A stretch of 64,000 bases of DNA from Volvariella volvacea V23 (taxonomy: Eukaryota; Basidiomycota; Agaricomycetes; Agaricales; Pluteaceae): contig KB722741.1 of NCBI GenBank assembly GCA_000349905.1, forward strand, positions 1,307,268 through 1,371,267. The letters are read 5' to 3'. The translations under genes were made by a program, and so were the position numbers. Of the stretch, positions 45,710 to 59,073 are shown piece after piece. Numbering within the stretch: position 1 is the stretch's first letter; each line of letters starts with the position of its first letter. The notes under the pieces are model-generated. The model did not search any database and had not been told where the DNA came from. It saw only the letters and a program-made list of their open reading frames with translations.

Positions 45710-47959
45710 CTAATTTTGCTGCTTGCGAACTTTGCTCGCAACGACAGAACACCTCTTGGTCTCTTCTACTGTCTCTACCTCCAGGAAATTCCCGCTACGT
45801 GTTGTGTCGTTTATAGCTTGAAGTACAATTCGTGCCCTATCATCTAGCGTATACTCCTTCCAAATAGGCGACCGCGGGAGCTTGTAGGTGTTGGGGCTCT
45901 TTGTACGGACGAAGGAGAGCCAATACGCAATAAGTTCTTCAGCGAACGCGGACTCGGTGGAGTTTAGAGGAATGAAAGTGGTTGTTCCATTTGAACTATA
46001 AAGTTGACATCATTACAGGGAAGCTGACATTGACGAAGCCAAACATACCCCGTAGCCGTACCCTGGAAGAATATAAAATTCTCTGCCGCATGCCAGACTA
46101 TATCCGTGGTTGGGAACATGGGTTGGTTATACCTATACGTCCAAACTTTTTCCCGCTGCGTGAATGCACCGCCCATCAACGAGCGCTAATCCGCAGTGCG
46201 CATTAGTGATGGAAGCTATGCTCATAAACTCAGAGGCTCGGACGCACCGCACATATCAACTCTGACTCCCCAGTGACCGCCATAAACCTCTGCCCTTCTG
46301 ATGCATAATCACTCTCGGGATAAACCTATGCCAATGTTCGATGACATTCTTGCTGTGCAGTAACAAACTCACAGCAAGGAGATCTTCCACATCCTGGTCC
46401 AGCATCGATGGGAAGAATTCCTGCAAAGCAGCGGCGATAGTGGTTCCACCTGACAATGTCTCGTTTGAAGTCGCCCTAGAGCATAAATCAAACTCGAATA
46501 TGGCAAGAGCACCCCTATAGAGAGCAATTACAACATACCCGACTATCAAAGGCACAGAAGCGAATCGTCCAGCTAAAATAGCTTCTGTTGGGTATTCACG
46601 AAAAACGCGGCCATCAAGGACGGGATGAAAAGCTCTATACGGTCCTTCACTAAATTCAGAGGCAATAACCAACGTTACAACCGAGCAGGGGGGGAGTTTA
46701 ATATGTACTCACAACGCAGAAGTCTTTGCTGCATCTTGTGCAATTGCCAACGAGCCGACGGGCGCCGCACGCAGACAGGCAAGCTGACTGCGGATCGACC
46801 CCCCTGCGCACCCAACACGTTTCACATAAAAGTCAAATAAAGCCTTCCGAGTCATCCCCCACACACACAAAAGAAAAAGGAAAAATAAAGTTAGCATTTG
46901 GTATCGACCCAAGCTAGAAGTAATCAAATCAAATAAGAAGCCATCCACCGACCTGTTGCTGTTCTGGTGTGGGTAACGGTGTCCTATATACGCTTTGCGC
47001 GATTGCCCCCGAGAAGAGCGGCGTCGGTCTTTCCGAGTCAACCTCTCTCATCCTATGCGCCGCCACAAGGTGGAGCTCCACAGAACTGCCCCCTGCGCTT
47101 TCTCCGTTGATCGTAACCTTTTCGGGGTCGCCACCGAAGCGAGCAATGTTTTCTCGAACCCAGCGCAGAGCCTGAATTTGATCTTCAAACCCTACATTGA
47201 AGTCTCCGTTGGCCGGATCTCTGAATGCGGGTGTGGATAGAAAGCCAAGGGAATCGAGGCGGTAATAGACTGAAACGATGACTACGTTTGGGGATTGGTG
47301 GATCCAGTGCTCGAATGGCCAGTTTCTTGGGTTTCCGTAAACGTATGCTGGGAGTGCGAATCAACGGGGAGAAAGACTAGGGATTGGGCAGTCTCACCTC
47401 CGCCGTGAATGTAAACCAACACAGGTACTATACAATGGTTCGCATCGGCGCATAGGTTATAATACCACCATACAAATCGACTTACAATTGCCAGTAGGCT
47501 TGACAGAAGCAGGCGTATAGATATTAACATTCAGACAATCCTCAGTACCTGCTCCCCCGGTATCAGTCGCTAAAATGGATAATCAGCCGCTTGTCTCGTT
47601 ACCCCCGTATCCTCCATACCACTGGTAGCTCCCTGAACGCAAAAGTTCGGATAACTAGTCGCATCAATGATACCACCCCCAGACTCCAGGGCTATCCGAG
47701 TAGTGTTGAGCGGTAACGATTTCCTCCATCGCCGCTCCCCAAGCGGTGGTTCAGCATACGGGATGCCCAAATAAGCCACAGTGTTGGGGTATGTCCGATT
47801 TCCAAGGTATTTCGCATATCCAACGTCGACGATATCTCTGGGACCGCTTTCCGCTGCCTCGAGCGCCCCGGGAAACAAGGACGTGGCGAGCAGACACAAA
47901 AGGTTCAGGACTAGCATGGAGAAGTTGTGATAGAACATCCACCACCATCCAAGCATCAT
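45710..47959 (-). CDS. Type-B carboxylesterase / lipase, secreted
   Basis: An alpha/beta-hydrolase fold esterase. The N-terminus has a signal peptide (FSMLVLNLLCLLATSLFPGA), then AYLGIPYAEPPLGERRW. Exons continue through TEDCLNVNIYTPAS, PVLVYIHGG (oxyanion hole), VVIVSVYYRLDSLGFLS, FGGDPEKVTINGESAGGSS (nucleophile Ser in GESAG) and, later, DIVWHAAENFIFFQG, which supplies the triad His. The C-terminus is at the TAG 45710-45712 (VVASKVRKQQN). At least eight introns split it; the longest, about 115 nt near 46900-46960, is pyrimidine-rich. It is the last of three same-strand genes, 405 bp downstream of the MINDY gene's start. The substrate is unknown; the family includes lipases and feruloyl-type esterases. 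Confidence 0.87.
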
Positions 47960-50369
47960 TTATATTGTATACTCATAGACAAGAGCAAAGGGCGTAGTAG
48001 ACAATGGGGAAAGAATGAGCTATACGTAGCAAATTCGACGTGGAGAAGCCTCATCTCGGGTGCCTCTCTTAACCAAATCAAGGAAGCAGCTAGCTAGAAA
48101 ATCGCTTTCGTGGACTCGTCGGAATTTCAGGGCGGCAATATGAATGATATCGAGCCACTGAACTACGGAGTATCTTCTCATTTATTGGTCATGAGGCCCA
48201 TGTCGAGCGAATGGCCGGTGCAGTGGTGGTAATTGGGGTCGAAGAACTCGCCCTCCGGAAAAACTCGCCACGTGTTGAAGCCGTACACGGCCCGGATCAA
48301 TGGCTGCTGCGTTCAAGGCGTTGTGGCCAGAGTGCGTACCATCGGTCAAGGACCTGGACTGCCGTCTTCAGCTCAACGTCGGCCATGCGTGAAAAAGAAA
48401 GCGTGGTCACACAGCGATTTCCCTGAAAATTATCAAGAGACCTCAATTTTGTGCGCCTTGGGTAAGACCGCGATAGCTACAAACCATCGAATTGGTGTTG
48501 TTTTCAATTGAATGCTACGTTGGCGGAATTCGGCAACTTTTGCTCGGCCTTCAAGCAGACGGTTTCATGCAGCCTAAACTCCTTCGACACTGAATAACTC
48601 AAACTCAAAAACCAACGCAAAAACCAGAGATCACCCACCCACCTAGAGCCAACGCAAATCGCAGCCCCCACACTCTCACAAAAAGCTTTAACGGAGCCAA
48701 CCTAAGGCTATTGCAATCACCAACACAACCTTTTAGACTAACTGAAAAGGTTTGTGTGTCGGACGCTTATTTAGTCTCTTTAGGCTTTCAAGTTCGCCCA
48801 ATCGACCACACCCATCCATTATCAAAAAGGACAGCGAGACCGCGATGATATAACGCGCACATCATCGATCGCGCACCGGCACAGCATGTGGAAATGTTTT
48901 CCTTGCTCATGCCGTAGGAGGCTGAGCAAGCTTCACGATCGAGGGAAAACTCAATATGACGCTCGATCTCGAACGTATATCTCGTCCTTCGACAAGTTAC
49001 ACAAGGGTGAGGTGAGTAAGTGGCTGTGAGCTTGCTTTTGTTAACAATCAAGCTCGTCAAGGGGGGGTGGTGGTGTGTTTTTTGACTTACCGGAATCGTT
49101 ATCGTCGCTCCTCAGCTCAGCTCAGCGAGACTACTATAAAGGCAGCCGAGGTGGCAACGGCCTCGATCTTGTTGTGGTCACATGCGCATTGTGGGGTACC
49201 GCTGTGCACGGTGAGCCCCTTCCATACTCGTTCATGTTCACCTTCTCATGCGTGTATCTGCGCTTCCTATTCAGGATATTCTTCTTCAGCAACGTGTAAT
49301 GAGCACCCCAATACACCCTTACCGTGATTCCAGTCATGGGACAGGGCCTCTCTGTTTGCAGGCCCGGGATGCAAGAGCCCCAGCCGTCGCCGCCCCTGTG
49401 CAGACGGAAGGACTGAGTGCTGTCTTTGAGCGCTGGGGCATCGATCGGTCAGAATCACCAAGGTCATTGCCAGTGTAGGGGGTACGTAGCACATTGGTCG
49501 AGTCTGATCTCCCCTTGTCGTAAGCTCCCTTTCATACTCCTTTGGGTGGTCTGCGTACTAGTCCTTGAAGGGACACCGCATTTAGTTCTTCTGGCGCGAT
49601 CCTTGCCCTCTCTGCTCTACTTTGCGTCTCGTGATCATGACTGGCCTCACTGTACAGCTACCTTGAACATCCTCGGACTCCAAGTCGCCGAACGCACACC
49701 TTCCACGCTGCCCGACGTCCCTTGGGTGGCGCACACTAGGCCACGGTATTCGGGCCTAGCATCCTCGCTATATCCTGGGCATCTGGGTTGCCTCCATACT
49801 ACACAGACGATACTCCAGTAGTTTCGCATGCTGCCCGAGACTCGAGTAAAATCTCCGGCACGCAACCTCTGCCTTTTTGCCAATTCCTCGAGATTTGGTT
49901 TACAGATGACCTTCTGGGGGGTCAATTTACTTTGCTCCAAGACTCGCGCTACTCGCCTCCGTAGCCTTGCCTGAGGTTAATAGGGATGCTCATTCACTGG
50001 AGGCTATAACACATGGGAGACGGGGATAGCGAACGCAGAGTAAACGAGGGGCGTAAGAAAGCCCAGTGATACGTGCACGGTGTCAGTATTGTGAGATGCT
50101 TCAAGGCGATTCGGGACTGAACGATCTGCGCAATCCCATTTGCGGCCTTTTTGGCCAGGGTCAAGGAGAAGCACTGACGACTGAGGGCCATACCTTGTGC
50201 TGCAGGTGCTACTACCGTCCCTCCCCAAAAGGCCGTCTTTTCGGCGTCGTAATCCACGGACAGAAGTGAGGGTCTGCCATCGGGGATATAATGGGGCTAG
50301 ATTCAAATTGTCTCCAACACGGGTGTCGTACAGAGTTTGCTTTACGAGAGAGGGGCTGGGTACAGTTCG
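47960..50369. other. 2.4-kb interval without a resolved gene
   Basis: I could not assemble a gene here. Candidate coding stretches are 49850-49940 (-), including LTPQKVICKPNLEELAKRQR, and 50130-50257 (-), including TAFWGGTVVAPAAQGMALSR. The latter leads into FSLTLAKKAANGIAQIVQSR, which has presequence-like composition. On the plus strand, 49075-49200 includes LPESLSSLLSSAQRDYYKGS. None shows a recognised family or a convincing chain of splice sites. The left 800 bp is the carboxylesterase promoter. Confidence 0.35.
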
Positions 50370-51627
50370 TCACGGTTTGCCACACGAGTCTATTACATGC
50401 TGTCTTGCCCGCTTCTGTTCGATACCTCCTACTCCTTCGAGCTCTTCGGGAGTTTGATCGTCCAAATTGGTCTTATCAATTATTGAGCGAATTGTCCATA
50501 GCAAGGTAGAGAACGAGAACGTACACGAGTACGGTCTGCTCCTGCGTTTATCAGTACGACTGCAGCTTCTGCATGGGCGGAATCCATCGCTAGATGAAGA
50601 GGCGTGTTTCCTATCGACAAGCTTAAGCTATCAGATTATGAATGATTCGGGGGGCAGCTGACCCATTCGATCTGCAGTATTCAGCCGGGTTTTTGCCCCC
50701 GAAGGCCCAGTAGAGCCCAGCAGAAGTCGAATAAATCCCACTGAACCGGTCGTTGCCGCTCGGTGACTAGGGTAAAGTGAGTAAGGGTCGAGGAAGAATG
50801 TAGCTTGTCTGCATACAGAGGCACTTGGTTTGCCTTATCTCTTGCGTTGACCTGCAATGAAAGTTTAAAAAAATTGGTTACGATATTCGCGCCAAGAATA
50901 CGTACATCAGCCCCCCGAGCAATTAGCAATTTGCCAATCTGAATCCTAATTGTCAGAAGATTTCGTTGACGGTGGCGACTAGACGGCGCACCTCAATCCG
51001 AGATTTTGAAGCAGCATAATGGCTAGGTCCGGGATGCGTTTCATGTAGACTAAGGTTAACAATATCCATTAGAATGCAGCTTACAGGGGAGTGAGACCCT
51101 TTTCGTTCTTCCTGATTGATGTATGCGCTGAGCATAAGTCAAATTGCGCCCAATATAACTCACTTGTTGACGTCGGCGCCAGCCCCTACCAGTTCTTGGA
51201 CGACCTGTTCGTGCCCAGCACTTGCTAGAAATCGCACATCAGAACGCTGGGGGAGACGGGTGACTTGTGGAGGTCGCAATACCCGCTATATGCAGCGCGG
51301 TCCAGCCACTTCCGTCGACTCGGTCCACGTCTGCCTTCTGATCAATGAGAAATCGTGCAATATCGACAGAACCCGAGGAAGCAGCCCAATGGAGAGGCGT
51401 CCTCTCGTCCTGCGAGCACGGATAGAGCCACGATAAGCCGACATATCTGCGACTCGCGGGCTGCTGACGTACCGCGTCTGGAACGTTGACAAGCTTAGGG
51501 TCTTCGGCGACCAGTGTTCGCACCAGGGAGTACTGGTCTGAAGATACAGCTCCTTTAGCTTGAGTCTGTCGGTGGAAAGCAGGCACAGACTGTTCATCGC
51601 AGCGGTGTGCACCGATAAGGTGGCCAT
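50370..51627 (-). CDS. Gankyrin / Nas6-type ankyrin-repeat proteasome assembly chaperone
   Basis: Homolog of PSMD10/Nas6, which binds the C-terminus of the Rpt3 ATPase while the 19S proteasome base is assembled. At least nine short exons join into a chain of about seven ankyrin repeats: MATLSVHTAAMN, SLVRTLVAEDPKLVNVPDA, DERTPLHWAASSGSVDIARF, GSGWTALHIA, ASAGHEQVVQELVGAGADVN, KGLTPLHYAASKSRIE, NTPLHLAMDSAHAEAAVVLI and TNLDDQTPEELEGV. It ends HVIDSCGKP with the TGA at 50370-50372. Introns are 50-70 nt with standard borders. The start ATG 51627 gives the N-terminus typical of basidiomycete family members. Cytosolic and nuclear. Confidence 0.88.
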
Positions 51628-52429
51628 CGTATCCCAAGATCAGTCCAGACGACGAGGAGTGAATCTGAGTGCGCCTAAGCATTACGCAAACCCATGAGAG
51701 TCACGTGGCTCGCCGAATTGGCGCGCACCGCCAACTCCGCGCACTCGAAGACTCGGAGGTACCGGACTTTGGAGAACGACGGAGACTCTCCACCCTAATT
51801 AATGTCTTGAATCCAAGAACCAAGGCGAGCATCAAAGAACGCCATGAAGCACGCGGACAAGCGCCCTTCCAGCAGAGATGACCTAAACCGCTGGTTCCAA
51901 TGTCATAATTGCCAGCTAATTATCGATGCACATCTGGGTTCCTGTGCCAAACGATACACCGCATTTCCACGCCACACGCAGCTGCTGTGCCCGAGTTTGA
52001 CGTGCAACAGAAGCGCAGCTCCATCTGCACCGCCCCTGTGTCGGGAACCGCACTAGCCTTGATGGCAGACGGTGTCGACGCCGGCGCAAACAACTCCCCT
52101 CGCGATTGTGCGCCCAGGACGGTGGCAGCTGGAGCCAGCGGGGATTGGCCAGGAGACACCGAGTTGCCGCACATTGATGAAATCATCGCTGCGATCAGCC
52201 CAGTGCCAGCGGCACAACAGCTGCGTTGTATTGATCATACCGAGCGATTCGGGAGAACAAGGCAAGGGTGCGAGGATCGAGGGTTCCAGTTACACAACGA
52301 ATTACTAAGGGATCCATATTGAATAGCAGGTATACGTACATATGTTATGGACAGAGATGCGCCATAAAGTGATGAAACTCCCGACTACTAAACTATTGTA
52401 ATATGAACTCAAGAAAACGATCTACCCAT
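51628..52429. other. Intergenic region between Nas6 and the WOPR gene
   Basis: About 800 bp. A 137-codon plus ORF at 51909-52322 has no recognisable domain and its strand is not supported by splice sites or neighbours. I regard it as a chance ORF in GC-rich sequence. Confidence 0.4.
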
Positions 52430-54202
52430 TCATGAGTCTCTATACTCGTCAACATTACTGGAGAATCCGCTAGCTGTACTGGAAAGAGAGGTTGAGGTCG
52501 AATGATAACCATCATATGGTCGCAACGTCGGCTGGGAAGTGATCGCCTGCAAGGATGGGGGGCCGTCTATCAGGTGTGCTTCGCTAGATGGCCAAAGCGA
52601 CCCATAGCTATGGGTCTGGTAAGATTGTGGCGAGAACTGAATAGAAGGTGAGTTTGGGAATGGAGTCCCGGGATGCGTCTCTCGTCCGTGTTTGGCATTT
52701 TCAGTCGTGTCGCGTGTGAGCCACGGTAAGCGCTGTGAAGACAGCGACCCAAGTTCGCGGCTTCCGGAAACCTGACTAGGAAAGCGGCTCCCAAAGGTCG
52801 GTGAGAGTGCCTCAGTGTCCCGTTGGTGCGATATCATCGCTGGTGAATCGTAGTTGTCTGAATGGGTACTATGACGATCGTGGTAGACGGAAGTGGTCTC
52901 GTACGCATGCCCCTGCCAGCGACTAGTGTGGGTTGCGACAGGGAAAGACTGGGGTGGGGGTGCAACAACCCCATTGCTGCCTTCACGTCGACGAGATATG
53001 GGGTGCGAATGATGCGTTGGGGAGGGAGAGGGTGACCAAGCAAGCTGTTCCTGACGGTGAAGGGGGGCGATCCGCGATTCCTCAACTGGTAGAGACCACT
53101 TCTCATTGGCCCCTTCTCGTGAAAAGAGGGTTGGCGAGGTAGCTGAGTGGTGGGAAGCACTGTAGATTGGGGGTGCAGAGTACGACGATGCCGGTAGGGA
53201 GTGGTTCACGTGGGTGGATGACCAGCTGGGTGGGTGGTGGTACCCTCTGTCCTCTATCTTGACCTCCGCCACTCCGTCTAGGTCCTCTGTTTCGCACCTA
53301 CAACGAAGATTAGGTTCGAGCTTGTTGGAATCGCATTCCACGCACACCAGCCGAGGTTTTCCATCTGGACCCATCTCAACCTTGGGAGGCACCCGGAATG
53401 CTGTCAGGCGGAAAATGTGGGGCGGCATATATATCGACATGATGTCCGGTCGCGAGGACGGCCGCTGGGGGCGGGATCAATCTGATTTTCGTCCAGCGAG
53501 GTATGAGAGCTGCTTTACCTTGAGTTTGCCCGAGCGAACATCCTCCAGTGTGTAGTACGATATCAAGTGCAGGTCGGAGCCCTCGACGTTGACGGTGATC
53601 GTCTAGAAGCCAGCCCTGATTAGTGCGTGCCGTCTTTGGCCTTGCGATGGGGACTGACCCTTTTTATCAAGCCTCCTGGCTTGTCGCTGATAGGGTGCCC
53701 CGAGTGCTTGTGGTGGCTTCCAGGGCTACGGTCGGGGTAGTCCCTGCGGATGGACAAGGGGCGAGTGGGATCATCGGGGGTATGGACCTTTTTGTGGCTT
53801 GGGCGACTGGTTGCACGCTCATTGATCTCTCGGTAGACCTGACGTAGCGGAATATCAGAAGGAAGACATAGTGAGGGGGATCTGCGGCACACACCAGAAA
53901 GTTTCCCATGATACGGGATGGTGACCATAAAAGACCGTCTTTAAAAAGCCACAGGTGAGTAGGGTCGTCATACTGACGTCGACGGCCGGAATGTACTAAC
54001 CAGTCCAACGCTTGATGCCGCTCTCCTCGACGCTGAAGACAAAGACGGCGCCGCTTTTGATCATGTTCCTGCGCTCGGTATCGTTGAGGCGTCGCGTTAT
54101 TCGGGGTATGACGCCCTGTCGTGCAGCATGGATTAGGCGGAGGGCGTTGACGGTGGTTTCGACGTAGCCTGTAAATGGAGGGACATCCGGGTTGCTCGTC
54201 AT
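52430..54202 (-). CDS. Gti1/Pac2 (WOPR) family transcription regulator
   Basis: WOPR proteins (Wor1, Ryp1, Gti1, Pac2) are fungal DNA-binding regulators of morphology and development. Five exons (54001-54202, 53895-53938, 53659-53838, 53519-53602, 52430-53464) join in phase to 514 residues. The WOPR-a box is FTGYVETTVNALRLIHAARQ, IPRITRRLNDTERRNMIKSG and VFVFSVEESGIKRWTDG, followed by LLWSPSRIMGNFLVYREI. After a basic linker, WOPR-b is GGLIKR, TITVNVEGSDLHLISYYTLE and DVRSGKL. The long tail is Ser/Pro/His-rich, as in other members. The start is ATG 54202; an upstream in-frame TTG is not needed. It is probably a nuclear switch for differentiation; the specific role is not evident. Confidence 0.92.
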
Positions 54203-57200
54203 TTCAGTGCGGTTAAGCTTGAGGTTGTTGGACAATCGAGAGGTTGTGGGATGGCTTGGGGGAAGTGAGTCCCTTCCTTTATGATTTGCATTGGGTCCTA
54301 TGCCTTATTATCAAATGGTTCGAATTCCCAATGGAATCGTCGATACTACCTCGCCACCGGCTTAATGTGGTGTTTGATGTATCGGCGTCCATTAGCCTTC
54401 GAAAGCCCTGTAAGGAGCCAACGTTACCCGAAGCCCATACTGCTGACGCCACCTTGTCACCTGTCTGGTGAGCGTGCTGGTTATCTATTTGTGTCCGTTG
54501 CTACTTGAGAGGGATTCATGCAGATAAGTCTAGCAAATCTTGGCTCCACCTCTCATTTGGACCTCAGGAGATCCGGGTTACTGCTCTCATGTGCTCAGCT
54601 GAGTAAGGTTTCACTCGATATCTCGGAGCGTCGTTTCGAGATGTCGCCCTTCCACTACGGGTTCTTGAGCTCGCACAATTCTCAAATGGAAGGAAGCTTG
54701 CGATGTGTCCGTTTTGAACTATAAGGTATTGATACTACTATGTCTATTGAGTCCCCCGCTTTCCTGGGTAATCGGAAACGGAAACGCGATATTGCTTCAC
54801 ATTCGTGCTCATCAAATCGGTCCGTTTGAGTGTCTGCCTTGATGAGCCAACGGCAGAGCAGCGGTGAATTCAGCCTCTGAACATAGAAACTTCTTAATCG
54901 GGGGAGAATTGATCCAGTGGACCGAAACCCACGTTCACATAAAATTATTTAATTGCCCCCTTGTCGACTTCCACAATAGCATTATCTAGGATTTACACTT
55001 TGAAAACGGCCAACCCCGACAATGTTGATAACCCCCTTCCGTGTCCCCCTCTCACCCCCCCCCTCTCCTATATCCGCCAACCCAGCTTTGCCATCAGATT
55101 ACGCATACGAACCCTTTTGCTACTATACCCGAGGCTTAGGCCCTTTCGTTCCTCCCTCGTGCGCCCCATGCTTTACGTTCCTTAGGCGCTGCTTCTCCCA
55201 CTGGGAGGGCAGAAGAATCGCCCTAAATCTTCTACCCTCTTTACCCATGTCCTCTCCAAGCACTTGAGTCTTCGCCACGGAGAATCCAATCAGAACCCAC
55301 TTCATTATGAGTGCCCTTCAATTCAAGGCTTCAGGAGCCTTTCTACCGCTGAGATGAAATGAGCTATATCCGTCGCTCCCTGAACCTAAGTCAAAATCAA
55401 TAGTAGATTCAACGTGTAGGCTTGCATTTGAATGTAAGTGTCCATCTAACTACGACATATGATACGTATGATATCATCCCTCCTTAACCACCAAAACGGC
55501 TCGACCCTTCGAGGAATACAACGCGATGGGTGTGACCTTGCAAGTCAGCGGGGGGGACTGGAGGTGTGCAGGTGCTGCAAGGTTCCTTCTGCCGTGCGTT
55601 GGCCAGCAACGTGCGGAAAGTGGCTCTACCACACGAATGCAGAACACCAGCCGGTCCTCGGTCGCCTCGCTTTCTTGGACATGCCAGGCCTATTCGCCGT
55701 CAGACTTCTCTGTAGACCATGCAGCAACCCGTATTAGGAGGCCTTCAGGCGAGACCCAAAATCCCGCTTCATTCAGCAATCCTTCAGGATCGCTCACCCT
55801 GCGTCGATGGGTGCCCCCTCCGCCAACATGGGAGCACGCACAAGTTACTCCGCTCCAACTAGGATGGATGAATTGACCAGGAGGCTGAGCATTCCAATCG
55901 AAAGTTTGATTGCGCGGGATTAATTACCAACATGGCCAGTGATTTGTGTGAGTAATCTGTAACACTTTTCTTACGTGAAGGGTTGGGGGCAAGCCTGATG
56001 TTGCCCATATCGTGCATCTTAATGATCTGCTGCTACTCCAAGTACTCCTCTCCCCGGTTTTATCACCTGTGTTGACACAGGCTTGCTTCGGCCTGGCCTC
56101 GGTGCACGACAGAATGGCGGGGAGAAACGCGTGAGCGATGCATGGCTGACCCGTCAGAAAATTGCACAGCGGACTTTACCGTTCACACGTGTTCGTTCCC
56201 TCCCAAAAGTTTCTCAGATATGTTCAATAAGCTCAAGCTACCACATCTCTTTGATATATCAGTGATTCCCAAACCAGAGTGAACTGCCAAACAATGACGG
56301 CATTACAGGGCAGATTTTACAAGTACAGGAATTAACAGGACAGCCCGAGCGAGCTCGAGACCACCTGCGAGTAAAGTCCATCGCTGCTCGTTTCAACAAC
56401 AAACAACTATCAACTTGGGTTGCCACTTTCGTGAACCTGAAGGTCGACATCCTTCCGTCACTTATAATTAACATGATTTCATGAAAGTCCGCCTTCAGAC
56501 CATCGGCATATGTCTTTCCCTGACACATGCCCCTAACGTGTCATTTAATCCGTTTGCCTCTGACAATGATGCAATGGTACCCTCTCGTCATGCATCTTCA
56601 TGACGCACTCAATCGTGCTGAGTTTGCGGTGATGGATCAAGTGATAAGTCTTCTCCACTTATCAACCCAGGATTTACGCTGACTTGAAATTAGGGTGTGA
56701 GCGCCGCGGTTTCGGAAACTTTCCTGTTGCAAGTTTCATCGGGGCCTATTTCGTCACAGGAAATGCAGTTGACGAAACCAGTTAGTGAGTTGCCTCTTTT
56801 TCCGTGATCTGCTGACATGTCGATCTCGGAGATTTGGGTAACCGCGCCTCCCTTATACCAGGATTTAGTGACCGGGACGTGCCTCGCTTTCACAGTTATA
56901 GGTCCTGATAATCTCAATTTATAGAATTCAACATGCAACTGTTGATCTCGTCCTTGCAGTCGTCATCCTCATGTATTATGGTTTCCCCTCTTGGATACTA
57001 CATGCTCCACCAGTTAATGAATGTCATCGCTAGACACGTTATGGAAGAATAATACGATGAGTATCTATCATCAGAAGGGTGTAGAAACGTCGCTGTCTAA
57101 CATACTTCAACCGGTAACTTGGCGATTACCTGCATGCCAGGTCAAATATATCCTCGTGCAGGCTATGACGTGGTCCCAAGCCCAGGCTCAGGTCCTCGTT

Positions 57201-59073
57201 CAATTGTACGTGCTGGATTGTGACTTCCGTACTCTTCAATGAGGACACCATTCTTGTGCGTTATTACTTGATGGCTACTGCAGGCACCAGGATCGATTCT
57301 ACATTGAATTTTCTAGATTAAATACCCTTGATGGATTCGCAAGAACATATCAGAACCCAGATATTTACCCCAGTATCCCTATACGCAAGTTACATCTCAG
57401 AAAACCCACCACGTACTAATTCGGCTCTTGACATCGGGAGATCTAGGTATAAGAGACCTAATGAGGGAATCCGTAATCTTACTTCATCTCGTGAAAACCC
57501 TTGGGTAGAGTTACCTGTCATGGTAAGAGCCTTGGCAGATACTATCCGATCATTAATGTGCTCTGTCACTTCCAGCTCAATCTTCGAGCTTCAGGGTTTC
57601 GTCTTCAACTTGAAGCAATGACGTGCGTCGACTAGCCACGAGGTCTGCCTTCGTAATTGTCTAGTAATTGTTCAGTACTGCCCGAAGAAAATCTCTCCTA
57701 TCGTCCCGCGTGGTGAGCTGGAGATTTGCGCACCGGCTGGTTGATAAAGTCTGCATCAGTGACAAAGACAAAGGAATAGTGGTAGTGTATCGGATCTGAG
57801 GCCGTCTGGACGACTTCCAAAATCGTGGCAACAATGACTATGGAACTCGAGAAGGATTTGAGCAAGGTCATTTCGTGATTTCCGACTCTGATTTTCCCCA
57901 CTTACTCACGCGCTACCTCTCCGCGCTTAACGAGATGGAATAAATTGGCTTATACGGACTATCTATCGGCGACCACGCGATTGCAGAACGTAGCGCTATA
58001 ACTTCCTTGCTGTAGATCGTCGTCAATGATCCCACTTGCTAAAATACATGACGCTCCTTTCGGGGTTTTGTCCCTTGATCAATTGTTGAGGTGGTGAGGG
58101 ACAAAGCATGCCGAATCCGTCAATGATGGTGATGACGATGATGTGGCTGTACCTAAATCACCTGTAAGTACTTTACCCGTGGCACCGTTTGGGCATTTGA
58201 ATTGGATCCTCGTTTACTCCCGGAGCCGAATTTTGAAGATCCTTTTTCTCTCTTTGGATAGCATTCCATATAAGCATATCCTCTTCTCTGCTCTGCAAGC
58301 ACCGCGGTTGTGCACACCCTCGGACCTCTCTAGAGTTGGGTCTTTCAGCACGACCTTTGGCTTCCGTCAGAACAATGAAGCCCAAAGGGTATTGAGGCTC
58401 CATCAAGCATGTTTAATAACAAGCATGTTTGCGTCATTTTTTGGAGCCTCAAAGCCACTATAATCAAACGCCACTTCCCCATTAATAGAAGGCACTGGAA
58501 TCCGTCGCTTTATCCTATTTGCGCGCTTTCTCCGCCGATCTCGACCTTGAGGCTTATCTCAAATAGTTTGAGGTAAACTAGCATTCTGCGATCACATAAT
58601 CGGGCAACATACATTTGTTAGGCATCCTTGATCACCCAACACAGGCGTGCAAAACAAGTAACCGGTTTTCACTCGCCAGGCATGTGCAAGCCAGCACATA
58701 AATCGCAACGGTGCAAGACACAAGACGCAATTTAAGCGATGATATCAAATACAACAAAGTTATGATTTGAGAGCTACACGACAAGAAAGCAAATCAGAGC
58801 TGCGTGATAGCACAAAGCAACTATGGCTAACAAGCCATAGTACATAAATATCATGGTATCCAAACTCCGCAGTGCATATGTGTAAAAAGGAAAGAAATTG
58901 TCCGCCCGTGCCCCCACATCATCTAATTCGACCGAACAAGTTGCCAAACTTGTCATTGATCCTTTCTTTATCCCATCCCACAAATTCACCCACTCCCCTT
59001 AGAAAGGAGAGGCCACCCCTGCTTGTGATGACAAGCACTCCACCTCCCCGGCACACGCGCAAGGCATCGATTA
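54203..59073. other. Gene-poor 4.9-kb interval
   Basis: No gene could be supported. Small frames that may be exon relics include 55526-55876 (+), with Ser/Pro-rich sequence; 57328-57621 (+); and 57698-57901 (-), containing LLKSFSSSIVIVATILEVVQ. A C-rich tract lies at 55037-55075. I see no long ORF, no transposase or reverse-transcriptase motif and no terminal repeats. The right edge includes the 3' region of forkhead gene 2. Confidence 0.45.

Noticed and set aside
51909..52322. 137-codon plus ORF between Nas6 and the WOPR gene
   Set aside because: No domain, no splice or neighbour support, and composition fits chance in a GC-rich gap.
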